Assembly: GCA_963797765.1 (NCBI GenBank)
Contig: CAWCQU010000004.1
Span: forward strand, 1 to 64,000
Length of the DNA stretch: 64,000 nt
Direction of reading: 5' to 3'
Source of the DNA: JBGPTK01 sp963797765
GTDB lineage: Bacteria > Acidobacteriota > Terriglobia > Acidiferrales > UBA7541
Below, piece by piece: positions 45,452 to 54,712 of this stretch. A program made the position numbers and the translations under genes. The first letter of the stretch is position 1. Each line of letters begins with the position of its first letter. The notes beneath the pieces are model-generated. The model was not told the origin of the DNA and searched no databases. It saw only the letters and a program-made list of their open reading frames with translations.

Positions 45452-46294
45452 TTAGCCTTGAGCCGGCATTCCGGCGCTCGCGCGGCCGTCGGCAGCCGGA
45501 AGATTCAGTTTTTGAAGGCGGCGTTGCCCCAGAATTGCCGCGCCCAACGCGCCGACAAATTGAACCAGGCTCTCCGGTGGAACATTCACTTCCGACTTGA
45601 GTTGTTCGCGAACGACAGTTGCCATCGTCTGAAAGCGGAGGATGCCGCCGATCAAGGTGTACTCGGGCTCCATCTGGACGCGCTTCATCAACTGCACCGA
45701 GCGGTCCACGAGGGAGGCGATGGCGCCGTGCATAATGTCCGCGGGTGCGCTGCCCAGCGACAATTGGTTGATCACTTCGGATTCGGCGAATACCGCGCAG
45801 ACACCGGAAATTGCGACTTGCTGCTTCGAAGTGGCCACCAGCGGACCAATCTCCTTCGTCCCATATCCCATGTAACGAGCCGTCTTTTCCAAAAAAGCTC
45901 CAGTTCCTGCAGCACACTTGTCATTGAGGCGGAAGGACCTTACCTTGGCCGACTCATCGATCCGGGTGGCTTTCATCGTTTGTCCGCCGACGTCGAGAAT
46001 GGTGCGTGTCCGCGGAAAAAGAAAGGCCGCGCCCCTGGCGCTGGCGGTGAGGTCGGTCACTTGCGTGTCGCTGAACGACACCATGTGACGGCCAAACCCC
46101 GTGGCCACGACATAGGAAATATCCGATTCCGCAAGCCCCGCATTCCCCAAAGCGCTCTCATAAACCTGGCGTGCCACCTCGGCCAGCTTGAAACCCGAGT
46201 TGCTCATGGCCTGAGCGAGGATTTCGCAATTCCCATCCACAATCACAACTTTCGTATAGGTAGAACCCACGTCGATTCCGGCGGTATAAATCAT
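45452..46294 (-). CDS. bcrD: Benzoyl-CoA reductase ATPase subunit D (BcrD/BadG-like)
   Basis: The 280-residue protein is of the BadF/BcrA ATPase family (ASKHA fold): GIDVGSTYTKVVIVDG is the phosphate-binding loop, with the Cys ligands in LNDKCAAGTG (Cys127) and GVCAVFAESEV (Cys166) that bridge a [4Fe-4S] cluster with its partner BcrA. ATP hydrolysis by BcrA/D drives low-potential electrons to BcrB/C. The start at 46294 has GGAGG upstream and overlaps the bcrA stop by four bases. A longer frame exists but is not supported. Confidence 0.88.
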   Translation of the reverse strand: MIYTAGIDVGSTYTKVVIVDGNCEILAQAMSNSGFKLAEVARQVYESALGNAGLAESDISYVVATGFGRHMVSFSDTQVTDLTASARGAAFLFPRTRTILDVGGQTMKATRIDESAKVRSFRLNDKCAAGTGAFLEKTARYMGYGTKEIGPLVATSKQQVAISGVCAVFAESEVINQLSLGSAPADIMHGAIASLVDRSVQLMKRVQMEPEYTLIGGILRFQTMATVVREQLKSEVNVPPESLVQFVGALGAAILGQRRLQKLNLPAADGRASAGMPAQG

Positions 46295-47106
46295 GATGGC
46301 CTCCCAGTAGCTGCCGGTAATCGTCCGGCCAGGACATGGTCCAAAGCAAATAAGGCGGCGCCCAGTGCGCCCATGAAGTGGGAATCGCTGCTCACATTCA
46401 GCTTGGTGCCGAGGCCCTTCTGAAGCGCCTCGATCATTCCAATGTTGCGGGCCACCCCGCCAGTGAAGGTGATTTCCTCCTCGACTCCGACGCGCCGAAG
46501 CAGCCCGATGGAGCGCGCAGCAATCGATTGGTGAACGCCCTGCAGGATGTCTTCGATCTTTTTCCCCCGGCCCACCCACGAAAGCACTTCGGATTCGGCA
46601 AACACCGTGCAAGTAGTGCTGATGCGCACGGGCCTTTCGGAGCGCAAAGCCGTCGGACCTAGCTGATCCATGGGGATATCGAGCGCACTCGAAGCGGCGC
46701 CCAGGAACCTTCCTGTGCCGGCCGCGCATTTGTCGTTCATGCAAAAATCGACGATCTCGCCCGACGGGCGAACGCGGATCGCTTTGGTGTCCTGGCCCCC
46801 CATGTCGATCACCGTGCGTGTGCTTGGAAACATGTGTACCGCGCCGCGGCCATGACAGCTGATTTCGGTCACCTGGGTGTTTCCAAAAGTCACGCGATAT
46901 CGGCCGTAACCAGTGCCGACAACATACTCGACTTCTTCTTCCTGCACCTTTGCGCCTTTGAGGGCTGCCGCGAAAGCTTGTTCAGCGGCTATGACGACGT
47001 TTGCTCCCGTATCAATCAGCGCCCGTCCGACGATTTGTTTCGCCTCGTTGATCACGACGGCTTTCGTCTGGGTGGACCCGACATCAACTCCGGCGGCGTA
47101 AGCCAT
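46291..47106 (-). CDS. bcrA: Benzoyl-CoA reductase ATPase subunit A (BcrA/BadF-like)
   Basis: The 271-residue paralogue of the next subunit begins YAAGVDVGSTQTKAVVI and places the bridging cysteines at identical positions (MNDKCAAGTG, Cys127; TTCTVFAESEV, Cys166). The VIDMGGQDTKAI motif is the second ATP-binding element, and it ends with VARNIGMIEALQKGLG. It precedes bcrD, as in the Thauera order bcrCBAD. The start at 47106 has GGGGAGGAA upstream. Confidence 0.9.
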   Translation of the reverse strand: MAYAAGVDVGSTQTKAVVINEAKQIVGRALIDTGANVVIAAEQAFAAALKGAKVQEEEVEYVVGTGYGRYRVTFGNTQVTEISCHGRGAVHMFPSTRTVIDMGGQDTKAIRVRPSGEIVDFCMNDKCAAGTGRFLGAASSALDIPMDQLGPTALRSERPVRISTTCTVFAESEVLSWVGRGKKIEDILQGVHQSIAARSIGLLRRVGVEEEITFTGGVARNIGMIEALQKGLGTKLNVSSDSHFMGALGAALFALDHVLAGRLPAATGRPS

Positions 47107-47140
47107 GGTTCGTTTCCTCCCCGTGCAGAATCTTTCCGCT

Positions 47141-48439
47141 TTAACGGGCAGCAGACTCCTGCTGCCGGCGGGAAGCCAAGCCTTCGAAGAAAGCGTCAAT
47201 ACGGTTCTTCATCTGTGCTTCGGCTACGACACGGCGATCCATCATGTCGGATTCGATGAAGAGGCTGGGGATATCACGAGCGGCCATCAGCGCGCGGCGG
47301 TTATCAGCCATCCCGGTGGAAGTGGTGCGGCAACTCTTGATGGGATGGTAGACCACGCCATCCAGATGGAAGGAATCCACCATTTCGATGATGGCGCGAT
47401 CCGGGTAAAACATGCTGTCCATCGCGTCGCGGACGCTGATGAGGATGCCTTCGGCCAGGCTTTCCAGTGGCCGCGCCAAGTCATACTCGAAACCAAGATT
47501 GGCGCCGCCAGAGGCAAACCATAGATAAGTGGAATGGACGAAAGATCCGCCCCACTCGGTGAACAGTTCGTTGAACCTCCTAAAAATGGGGTAGCAAGGA
47601 ACGCCGATAAAGGTCAGCCGGTACTTCTCTTCGGTGAGCGTGCCAATGCCGTGGGCGGCCTTGTAGGCCATCTCCTCGACAAGGTTTTTGAAAAAGAGGC
47701 CGCCTTCCGGGGTGCCGCGAAAGCTGTTGGTGACACCCAGGTAGATGGTCCCGTCGGTGAGCGCGTTGAATAACGATGGCCGGCATTTGTTGAACTCGAT
47801 TACCTGTTTCCATCCTCGGGACATTTCATTGGCGTAGCCCATCACCTCGCGGAGCCGGTCAATATCGAACTTGATGCCGGTCACGCGCTCGCAGAGCGCG
47901 ATCAGTTCGGTAATCTGTGCTTGCACATAACGCCGGTCGTTTTCAAAGTCCGGGTCGCCTGCCCAAGTCTGTGTCCCCGCGGCGCGGGTGCCGGGGATGT
48001 CGAGTGTAAAGACTGGAATCTGATACATGCGCTCCCAGATCTCGGCCCACTTGATGTAGGTATTGCAGGCGTTGGTCAGCACGGCGATGGATGGTTTCGG
48101 GATGCGGCCCATGGGGTGTTCTCCAGCGCGTAGCTGCACGGCGACGTCGGCCTTCACATACCCGCAAATATCAGGCGAGTAGCCGTAGTCTTCGGCTTGG
48201 TTCAGATACTCATGGGCAACACGGCGTACCGCCATTTGGAGAGAGTTGATTTCCGGAAAGACGACGGGCAGGTTAAAGGTTCGCAAGATTTCGCACATGC
48301 TGCCCATCACGAACACATATGCGGACGGTTCATTCCGTTCAGCGGTGTGGTTCAAATCCGAAAACCACTGACGAAAAAGGTCGGCCCCCTCGCGGTTGCC
48401 ACGGCCAACAATTCCTTGTTCCTGTTGTGGATCACTCAT
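47141..48439 (-). CDS. bcrB: Benzoyl-CoA reductase subunit B (BcrB/BadE-like)
   Basis: The 432-residue protein of the 2-hydroxyglutaryl-CoA dehydratase D-component family is one half of the substrate-binding core that holds [4Fe-4S] clusters. Motifs include YVFVMGSMCEILRTFNLPVV, LTNACNTYIKWAEIWERMY and VYHPIKSCRTTSTGMADNRR, with cysteines likely to be cluster ligands. Length matches BcrB of known class I reductases. It lies 15 bases downstream of bcrC and 35 bases upstream of bcrA. Confidence 0.9.
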   Translation of the reverse strand: MSDPQQEQGIVGRGNREGADLFRQWFSDLNHTAERNEPSAYVFVMGSMCEILRTFNLPVVFPEINSLQMAVRRVAHEYLNQAEDYGYSPDICGYVKADVAVQLRAGEHPMGRIPKPSIAVLTNACNTYIKWAEIWERMYQIPVFTLDIPGTRAAGTQTWAGDPDFENDRRYVQAQITELIALCERVTGIKFDIDRLREVMGYANEMSRGWKQVIEFNKCRPSLFNALTDGTIYLGVTNSFRGTPEGGLFFKNLVEEMAYKAAHGIGTLTEEKYRLTFIGVPCYPIFRRFNELFTEWGGSFVHSTYLWFASGGANLGFEYDLARPLESLAEGILISVRDAMDSMFYPDRAIIEMVDSFHLDGVVYHPIKSCRTTSTGMADNRRALMAARDIPSLFIESDMMDRRVVAEAQMKNRIDAFFEGLASRRQQESAAR

Positions 48440-48453
48440 GGTCTCGTCCTTCC

Positions 48454-49620
48454 TTAACTGAACAGAATGTTCTCCACGAAAGTCTCGAGCTGAATTTCCA
48501 TATGCTCGAAAGTCGTCATCTTTTCTTCAAACTCGCTGATGAAATAGGGAATGCCTTCTTTATCCAGCGCGTGTAAGTAAGCCACCTGTTCCTCCAGGCC
48601 GGGCTCGCACATTTTTGCCGCGCTCAGAATTGCGGCGTCGGCCCGCGAATTCCGGATGCGTTCGATCAGCATCTTCTCCTTGGGCTTGCGGAGATCATGT
48701 TGCACGGGACTATAGGAACTCTTTTCGAGATAGGCGGAGGCCAAGTTGAACAGGGGATCGCCTTCCAGGGGCACGTCTTCCAGAATCCAGCGCAGTCCGA
48801 TCAGCAGGTCGTCATCCACCACGTAGCAGGAACGGGCAATGGCGCGAATCAGATCGAGCGGCGGCTGCTCGCAGAAGCCGCCTTCGAACACAAGGCGAAT
48901 CTTGTCTTGTTTCTTGTTAGGCCTGGCAGCAATCTGAGGCAGCACCGCTTCGAGCAGTTCGTTGTGTTCCTCCCGCGCAATCAACCCACCAATGGCGACC
49001 AGGACATAGGCCTCGTCCGCCGAGACCAGCCAGGGAGTTTCGCGTTTGATGACATACAACTCGTGAAGCAACGCGCGGTTCCGGTTGTACACGGCCACAG
49101 AACGGCGCAGGTCATCTTCCTTTACAGGCCTTCCGGCGATTGCCTCGACACTGCGTTGCAAGCGGGCATATTCGTTCCGCAGATAGGTGACCGCGGCGGG
49201 AGAATTCGCGTTTTGGGGAAGATAAAGAATTTGACACGGGTAGGAGAAATTGCGTCCCCATACAGCTCCCAGGTTGCGCGCTGCGTCGCAGATGGGGTGC
49301 GTCACGAACATTTCCATGGGGACCCTATTGCTCAGGGCCAGCTCAAGAGAAGTCTTCAAGATCGAACAGAGATAGGAACCGAAACGCGAGTCGGCCTGCA
49401 CGGCCTCGATTGGTGCGCCGCGAACTTTAAAAGGCAGGATCCCCGCAGCGTGAACGATCTCTTCGGGGAAGTAGACCTGGAAATGGCCGATTACTTTCCC
49501 TCCGGCTTCACGCCAGCGGCGCACGGTGGGAAAAGTCATGTCTTCGAACAATTCGCGGCATTCGTACAGAACTTCTTCGAGTGCTTTTCCTCGCCAAGAT
49601 TCGAATGTGCGAACATTCAT
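48454..49620 (-). CDS. bcrC: Benzoyl-CoA reductase subunit C (BcrC/BadD-like)
   Basis: The 388-residue partner of BcrB is in the same dehydratase family. HFQVYFPEEIVHAAGILPFK, then FGSYLCSILKTSLELALSN and THPICDAARNLGAVWG are typical, with VFEGGFCEQPPLDLIRAIAR and AAKMCEPGLEEQVAYLHALD carrying later cysteines. The start at 49620 has GGAGGG at eight bases; the GTG at 49629 would be too close to it. It is the first reductase gene, 64 bases after the short-chain dehydrogenase gene. Confidence 0.9.
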   Translation of the reverse strand: MNVRTFESWRGKALEEVLYECRELFEDMTFPTVRRWREAGGKVIGHFQVYFPEEIVHAAGILPFKVRGAPIEAVQADSRFGSYLCSILKTSLELALSNRVPMEMFVTHPICDAARNLGAVWGRNFSYPCQILYLPQNANSPAAVTYLRNEYARLQRSVEAIAGRPVKEDDLRRSVAVYNRNRALLHELYVIKRETPWLVSADEAYVLVAIGGLIAREEHNELLEAVLPQIAARPNKKQDKIRLVFEGGFCEQPPLDLIRAIARSCYVVDDDLLIGLRWILEDVPLEGDPLFNLASAYLEKSSYSPVQHDLRKPKEKMLIERIRNSRADAAILSAAKMCEPGLEEQVAYLHALDKEGIPYFISEFEEKMTTFEHMEIQLETFVENILFS

Positions 49621-49683
49621 GAGACTCACCCTCCTGCTTCAGTGCACACCTCTATAAATCTACTTCCGCATAAGGCGGCCAGA

Positions 49684-50432
49684 TCATGTGCCGCCGAGAT
49701 ACTGTCCGCCGTCCACACGAAGGATTTGTCCGGTGATGTGCGTAGCACCGGGTCCGCAAAGAAACAGAACGGATGCGGCAACGTCGGCAGGTTCGAGAAA
49801 GCTGCCCAGGAGGCTTTCGGCGAGCGCTCTGTCTTTAACATCTTGCGGCACGGCTTCGGTCAACGGCGTGCGCACCCACCCGGGTTCAACTACATTGATC
49901 AGGATTCCAAACCGGCCGGTCTCTCTCGCAACACTTTTGGCTAGACCGAGGAGCCCGGCTTTGCTTGCGGAATAAGCCGAGGTGCCGAACTTTCCACGCG
50001 AGCCGTTGATGGATCCGATCAGCACAATCCGCCCACCCGGACCGCGGCGCAGCAGTGGAATGGAATGGCGGAGGAGCAAGAACGCTCCGCGAAGATTCAC
50101 TGCTTGGACGGAATCCCAGTCTTCGGCGGTCATCTTCCAGATGACCGAGTCATGCGAAACCCCCGCTGCGTGCACCACGAGGTCAATTTTCCCTCTGCTT
50201 TGTAGACGGACTCAATCGCGGCAACGACAGAGCTTTCTTCGCGGATATTGCAGTTGATCCAGGGGCGTTTGTTTTTTGGCTCTGAGAGGTCGAGAGAAAT
50301 TGCGCGGGCTCCCGCTTGTGCGAAGGCGTCAATAATGGCGCATCCAATCGCGCCCGAGCCGCCGCTCACAATAGCCACTTTCCCCGTTAGTTCAGCCGAA
50401 TCAGCTTTCATCCCGGACTCTCTTTCTTCCAT
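49684..50432 (-). pseudogene. Short-chain dehydrogenase/reductase, one frameshift
   Basis: An SDR of about 250 residues: the NAD-binding glycine motif VAIVSGGSGAIG and the active-site SAYSASKAG (Tyr and Lys of YxxxK) are both present, and it ends VDGGQYLGG. The frame changes within the T-C run at 50187-50193: GKL must be read as GKIDLVVHAAGVS, needing one added base. It sits between oah and bcrC; Azoarcus-type bzd clusters also hold an SDR (bzdZ) next to had and oah. The exact reaction, probably oxidation of a cyclic hydroxyacyl-CoA, is inferred from context. Confidence 0.75.
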
Positions 50433-50478
50433 TGATCGTCGTTAACCTCGTTCTACGACCGGTCAAATCTTCTTCAAC

Positions 50479-51582
50479 TCAAATTGCGGACTTCCCGGGC
50501 CGTGTAACCCAGGGCGCGATTTCTTGGATAAGTTCTTCGCTCCACCGCACGCCTTGCGCGAGCCGCTGGCGGAGGCGAATGAAATTCACTTCTCTTTGCT
50601 CTTTGGTGCCGCAATGAAAAGCGCGGAAGCCTGCATTGGCTTCCGTCATCATGTTGAGGGAAAGCCAGGCGCGATTGCTTTCCCGATTCTTGTCCCAGTG
50701 CTGGAGTTTGTGCTTGCGCAGGCTCTCAATGGTTTTGATCAGACAATCGGGCATGGTGTAGAGAAGTTTTGTGCATATCTCTTCGACTGCCTCGTCGAGC
50801 AGGGAGAGGTCTACGGTGCCCTTGGCCAGCAGAGATTTTCCCTCTTCGCGAGCCTGACCCGTCTTCCATTCGCCCAGCACCACGCGTCCGTATTCGTCCA
50901 GAACGCGGTCGGTCACCACCAAAGGATTGGCTGTCCACTTGCCGTTGACCTGCAAGGCAGGAACAATTTGCGTCAGCCCGCCGAGCCAGTAGAAATGGTG
51001 CGCACTCCAGGTCTCGCAGAGGGTTCCGCTATACATGGCACGCTCTATCCCGACATAAACGGGGAGAAAATCAGTGCTCCCGCCGTCGGGAGCAGACCCA
51101 TGCTTCGGCCCTGCCTGGCTGAAGACCGCGAGATCGCTCGCGATCGAGAAATCGCAGGCCATTCCCACTTCCTGGCCGCCGCCAACGCGCATTCCGTTCA
51201 CGCGGCAAATCACAGGCTTGTCGCATTGCAGGACGGCCGTGACCATGTCGTTGAAGAGCCGCAGGTATTGACGGTACTCGGCGGGCGCGCCGGCGTAATA
51301 CTCCGCATATTCCCGCGTGTTTCCGCCGCTGCAGAAGGATCGCGTTCCCGCCCCGGTCAGGACCACGGCCACAGCTGCGCGGTCATTGCTCGCCTCGCGC
51401 AATGCCAGAATCACTTCTTTGGCCATAGAGGTGGTGTAGCTATTGAGTTCGCTGGGATTGTTCAGTGTGATCCAAATGATGTGGAGGCCTTCCACCGGCT
51501 TGCGGGAAAGATCGCGGACCGGCCTTCTTTCAATCAGAATCTCCCGCGGAGAGGTGGCTTCGACGAGATTGTGATTCTTCAC
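50479..51582 (-). CDS. oah: 6-Oxocyclohex-1-ene-1-carbonyl-CoA hydrolase (BamA/BzdY-like)
   Basis: The 367-residue crotonase-superfamily enzyme opens the ring by adding water and cleaving 6-oxocyclohex-1-enoyl-CoA to 3-hydroxypimeloyl-CoA. The stretches VVLTGAGTRSFCSGGNTREY and FSQAGPKHGSAPDGGSTDFL match BamA-type enzymes, a widely used marker of anaerobic aromatic degradation. The GTG start (51582) overlaps the had stop as GTGA. It is intact, unlike the genes on either side. No signal peptide is present; the protein should be cytoplasmic. Confidence 0.93.
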   Translation of the reverse strand: MKNHNLVEATSPREILIERRPVRDLSRKPVEGLHIIWITLNNPSELNSYTTSMAKEVILALREASNDRAAVAVVLTGAGTRSFCSGGNTREYAEYYAGAPAEYRQYLRLFNDMVTAVLQCDKPVICRVNGMRVGGGQEVGMACDFSIASDLAVFSQAGPKHGSAPDGGSTDFLPVYVGIERAMYSGTLCETWSAHHFYWLGGLTQIVPALQVNGKWTANPLVVTDRVLDEYGRVVLGEWKTGQAREEGKSLLAKGTVDLSLLDEAVEEICTKLLYTMPDCLIKTIESLRKHKLQHWDKNRESNRAWLSLNMMTEANAGFRAFHCGTKEQREVNFIRLRQRLAQGVRWSEELIQEIAPWVTRPGKSAI

Positions 51583-52687
51583 TTTGCTGCCTCCAATCTG
51601 TTTTGTTGTCTGTTGTGGTTGGGTCGCAATATCGCCCGGCGTCGCAGCGAATGCTTCGCGGCAGCCTCAAGAACCGCCGGAGCTTCTTCCAATTCATGGA
51701 ATTCGATAAAGGGAGCGAGCACCACCTTGCCTGCGAGCACCAACTGCAGAGCGGCGGGATACTGGTCTGGGGGGCAGCCCCAATTACCGCGCGCGGTGGC
51801 GTCGAATGCCATCAAATTCGAGAGACGCAATTCGACCGTCTTGGATGTGTATCCGACTACCGAAAGGTACGCGCCATGATCCAATCAATCCAAAGGCGGT
51901 GCTTTGCCCGGCGGGAGTGCCGCTCATTTCGAAAATTTTCAGGCCGATGCCCTTGAGAGCTCGTTCCTTGCTGAAGGTTCGGATTGCGGCCTTCAGGCCC
52001 TTCAGATTCGTGGTGCTCGCATCGAGCACCAGCCCCGCGCCATGAAGCGATGCCAACTCGAGGCGTTGCTGGTCAACATCAATGGCGACAACTGCTGCGC
52101 CTAGCGCCGCAGCGATCTGCACCGCGAACCCTCCGACGCCACCAACTCCAACGATGACAGCTATATCTTCCTGCCCGAGTTCGGACCTTCGGATCGCTTC
52201 GAAAGGAGTGGTCACCGCGTCAGCTACGACGGAGAGCATTTCGAGAGTCAGGCCTGCTGGGAGAGGCTCGGGGACAGCGACACAAGCCACGGGATGGCAC
52301 AAGCACATGAGTTGCGAAACCACCGTCGCCGTCATTTCCAGGCATGAATTGTTGGCGGCAAATGGTCGCTCGTCCCGCTCGGCAGGCCGGACAGGACCCG
52401 CAGGGAATCACAGCGGGCACAATCACTTTGCGTCCCAGCCATCCAGTAGAATTTTCACCGGTAGCAACCACCCGCCCGGAAATTTCGTGGCCCAGGATCA
52501 AGGGAAGAGAATGGCGCGTCGGCACCCCTTCGAAAGCAAACCCCGCATCTGTATGGCAAACACCGCAGCCAGCAACTTGGACAACAACTTCCTCTGGACC
52601 GGGATCAAGAACCGGACGTTCGCAACGCTGCAACGGAATGTTGCAAGCCTTCAACTGGAAACCATAGGCGCCTTGAATGCTGGTCAC
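51579..52687 (-). pseudogene. had: 6-Hydroxycyclohex-1-ene-1-carbonyl-CoA dehydrogenase, two frameshifts
   Basis: A zinc-dependent MDR enzyme of about 370 residues oxidises the Dch product for Oah. The GTG start at 52687 has AAGGAGAG seven bases upstream. The catalytic zinc site (CGVCHTD, GHE at 66-68), the structural zinc cysteines (CGSCPACRAGRATIC, near 96-110) and the NAD motif GVGGVGGFAVQI are all intact. The frame changes near 52283, where GLC should continue VPEPLPAG, and near 51880, where GL should join DHGAYLSVVGYT; each is one extra base. It is the first gene of the had-oah-sdr-bcr run and is coupled to oah. Confidence 0.82.
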
Positions 52688-52724
52688 TCTGATTCTCTCC
52701 TTGTTCGTGAAGCGCTTTGTCATT

Positions 52725-52742
52725 TTTGAACGTTCGTTCAAA
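52725..52742. promoter_or_regulatory. Palindrome TTTGAACGTTCGTTCAAA upstream of had
   Basis: The site is an inverted repeat, TTTGAAC-GTTC-GTTCAAA, located 38 bases upstream of the had start codon. It has the form of a TetR-family operator. No TetR gene is in the window, so the controlling protein is elsewhere. It marks a likely promoter separating the had-bcr transcript from the NrfD gene upstream. Confidence 0.45.
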
Positions 52743-52787
52743 TAAATAAGCGCGTTTTTCTCGAACTCGCGCCTGGCTTCTCTTGTG

Positions 52788-53741
52788 CTACGGTCTGTTA
52801 TCAGAAACCGGGGATGACACAAGACACGGCCGATCAAAGGCCGTGGTCCGGCTATAAGCGGGCGCAACCTGCCGGCTGAATAGCCCGGACTTTAGCATCA
52901 GCATCATCATCGAAAAATCCCCAACCAATTCGCAGCTGGCAATGAGCACGACGAGCAAAGGGGAATGCTGAGAGGAGTGCCAGAGCGAAAGCAGCAAGGT
53001 AGCCAGCAGCCCTACCAGCAGGACAAGCCCGAAAAAAGCCTGTGAGTATGTTCCGCGGAGCCATTCGTAGAGGGTTTCGCGAGCGGCTGGAAGCGACCGG
53101 CTCATCCGATAAAGATAGATGGCCAAGAGGACAAAGTTGGCGACGAGCAGCCCATGCTCGAGAGATTCGAGTCCAGCAGGAAGAAGCTCACCGCGAAACT
53201 CGCGAATGGTCAATGACAGTGTGATGCCCCCGAGCGAAGCGTACATGAACAACAGGAGCGGCAATAGAAACGTGCGCCAAAACGCCACGCCTGCTGAAGA
53301 TCTCATCAGGAAGCCGTCGTAACACGCGATGAACAACGCGGAAGCGGCCGCGAGAGCGAAATTTGCATTGGCAACCCATTCCGGAATGTGGATCAACTGT
53401 GAATGAGCTTGGAGCAAGATACTCACAAAACCAGTCACCGCAAAAATGCCCATGGCCCATATTCCGCGGGCGATCCAGGAGCGATCCGGCCGTCTGGCTG
53501 CGGCCAGGAAGCGCTCCGGCCGGCCAAGAAAGAGGAGATGCGCGGTGTTTTTGCCCACGATGACGATGAGGAAGCCAGCAATCATTCCCGCAAGGTGTCC
53601 GGTGAGCAGCGAGACGAGGAATAATCCTCCGCCGATGCCGCCCAGGAAGAAGGCAGTGCCGATCAGCCAGTTCCAAAACGTCTGCCGGTGATATCCAACT
53701 GCGAATCGGTGTGGAGCAATCAACAACTCTCGTGTCGCCAT
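52788..53741 (-). CDS. NrfD/PsrC-type membrane subunit of a molybdoenzyme complex
   Basis: The 317-residue protein has about eight transmembrane helices (for example TAFFLGGIGGGLFLVSLLTG, then MIAGFLIVIVG and FFGLVLLVGLLATLLLSL). The GKNTAHLLFLGRPERFLAAA and RPDRSWIARGIW motifs identify the NrfD family, which exchanges electrons with the quinone pool. It is read with the Fe-S, MoaD-like and molybdopterin genes upstream and would anchor them to the membrane. In PadBCD-type enzymes an equivalent anchor is PadD. Confidence 0.88.
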   Translation of the reverse strand: MATRELLIAPHRFAVGYHRQTFWNWLIGTAFFLGGIGGGLFLVSLLTGHLAGMIAGFLIVIVGKNTAHLLFLGRPERFLAAARRPDRSWIARGIWAMGIFAVTGFVSILLQAHSQLIHIPEWVANANFALAAASALFIACYDGFLMRSSAGVAFWRTFLLPLLLFMYASLGGITLSLTIREFRGELLPAGLESLEHGLLVANFVLLAIYLYRMSRSLPAARETLYEWLRGTYSQAFFGLVLLVGLLATLLLSLWHSSQHSPLLVVLIASCELVGDFSMMMLMLKSGLFSRQVAPAYSRTTAFDRPCLVSSPVSDNRP

Positions 53742-53777
53742 GCTTTTTCTCCGTTCGAATCCCGAAAGATTCGGGGG

Positions 53778-54392
53778 CTATGAATCGAGATAATAGACGT
53801 TCGGCTTTGTCTCGTACTCCGGCAATAACGTCCAACCTTTTCGTTCCTTCACCAGACGCTGCAATTTGCCGTTTTCCTCGTCCCAGTCGCCGAAAATGCG
53901 AGCTTCGGTAGGACAGGTCACCACGCAAGCCGGCTCCAGACCCTGATCCACACGGTGTGCGCAGAGCGTGCACTTGATATTGGTTCCTTCTTCGAAATCA
54001 GCGAACTTGATGGCTTCCAGGGGGCTGATTCCGTTGCTGCTATATCCATGCTTGAGCAGGCCGTGCTCGATGAAATGGCGGTTCATGTAAGGACATGCCA
54101 CGTTACAGGCGCGGCAACCGATGCACTTGTTGTGATCCACCATCACAATGCCGTCGGGCCGGATGTAGCTTGCTCCGGTGGGGCAGGCCGTGACGCAGGG
54201 CGCATCCGAGCAGTGATTGCACAGAGTAGGTAGGAATGTCCGCTTGGTCTGCGGATAGGTCCCCACCTCTTGCGTCACCACTCGCGCGAAGTGAATACCT
54301 TCAGGCGTACCGTTCTCTTGCTTGCAGGCCAGCGTGCAGGCATTGCAACCGATGCAGCGCTTCAAATCAATCACCATTCCCAGTCGAGCCAT
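53778..54392 (-). CDS. Four-cluster ferredoxin-like electron-transfer subunit (PsrB/PadC-like)
   Basis: The 204-residue protein carries Cys motifs for four [4Fe-4S] clusters: CIGCNACTLACK, CNHCSDAPCVTACP, CIGCRACNVACP and CTLC with VVTCP. It passes electrons between the molybdopterin subunit and NrfD. The ATG at 54392 with GAGGTG upstream is preferred to the TTG at 54407. No Tat signal is present, consistent with a cytoplasmic location. A Phe/Tyr-rich C-terminus (YETKPNVYYLDS) matches the family. Confidence 0.88.
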   Translation of the reverse strand: MARLGMVIDLKRCIGCNACTLACKQENGTPEGIHFARVVTQEVGTYPQTKRTFLPTLCNHCSDAPCVTACPTGASYIRPDGIVMVDHNKCIGCRACNVACPYMNRHFIEHGLLKHGYSSNGISPLEAIKFADFEEGTNIKCTLCAHRVDQGLEPACVVTCPTEARIFGDWDEENGKLQRLVKERKGWTLLPEYETKPNVYYLDS

Positions 54393-54418
54393 CGCAACAC
54401 CTCGCAATGTGAAATCCG

Positions 54419-54706
54419 TTAGCCGCCAGCCAGGTGACGAAGGATCGCCATCGTGACGACTTGTTCGCCCCCTTGCAGTTGCTTATCCAGTTGATTTGAT
54501 TTCAGACTCAATCCATCTACGACTATCGCAAAGTCGGGGCGCAGTTTTCCGTCGCTCACCAAGCTGTCATAAAGGGAGGTCCCGTCCTGCGTCGGCATTT
54601 GCCGCAGCAGGTCGGCGACTGTTTCGCCTTCAAATTCCACGGTGCTACGGCTGAATCCCAGCATCTTGCGGGTTGTTCCCAGAGCGGCGACATTAGCGGT
54701 CGGCAT
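54419..54706 (-). CDS. MoaD/ThiS-like ubiquitin-fold sulfur carrier
   Basis: The 95-residue protein has a C-terminal Gly-Gly (LRHLAGG) and the beta-grasp layout ALGTTRKMLGFSRSTVEF followed by ILRHLAGG. MoaD donates sulfur for molybdopterin synthesis. Its place seven bases after the molybdoenzyme gene suggests it supports that enzyme specifically, for example in cofactor formation or as a tungsten-pterin partner. No MoaE partner gene is visible in the window. Confidence 0.75.
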   Translation of the reverse strand: MPTANVAALGTTRKMLGFSRSTVEFEGETVADLLRQMPTQDGTSLYDSLVSDGKLRPDFAIVVDGLSLKSNQLDKQLQGGEQVVTMAILRHLAGG

Positions 54707-54712
54707 CGGCTC

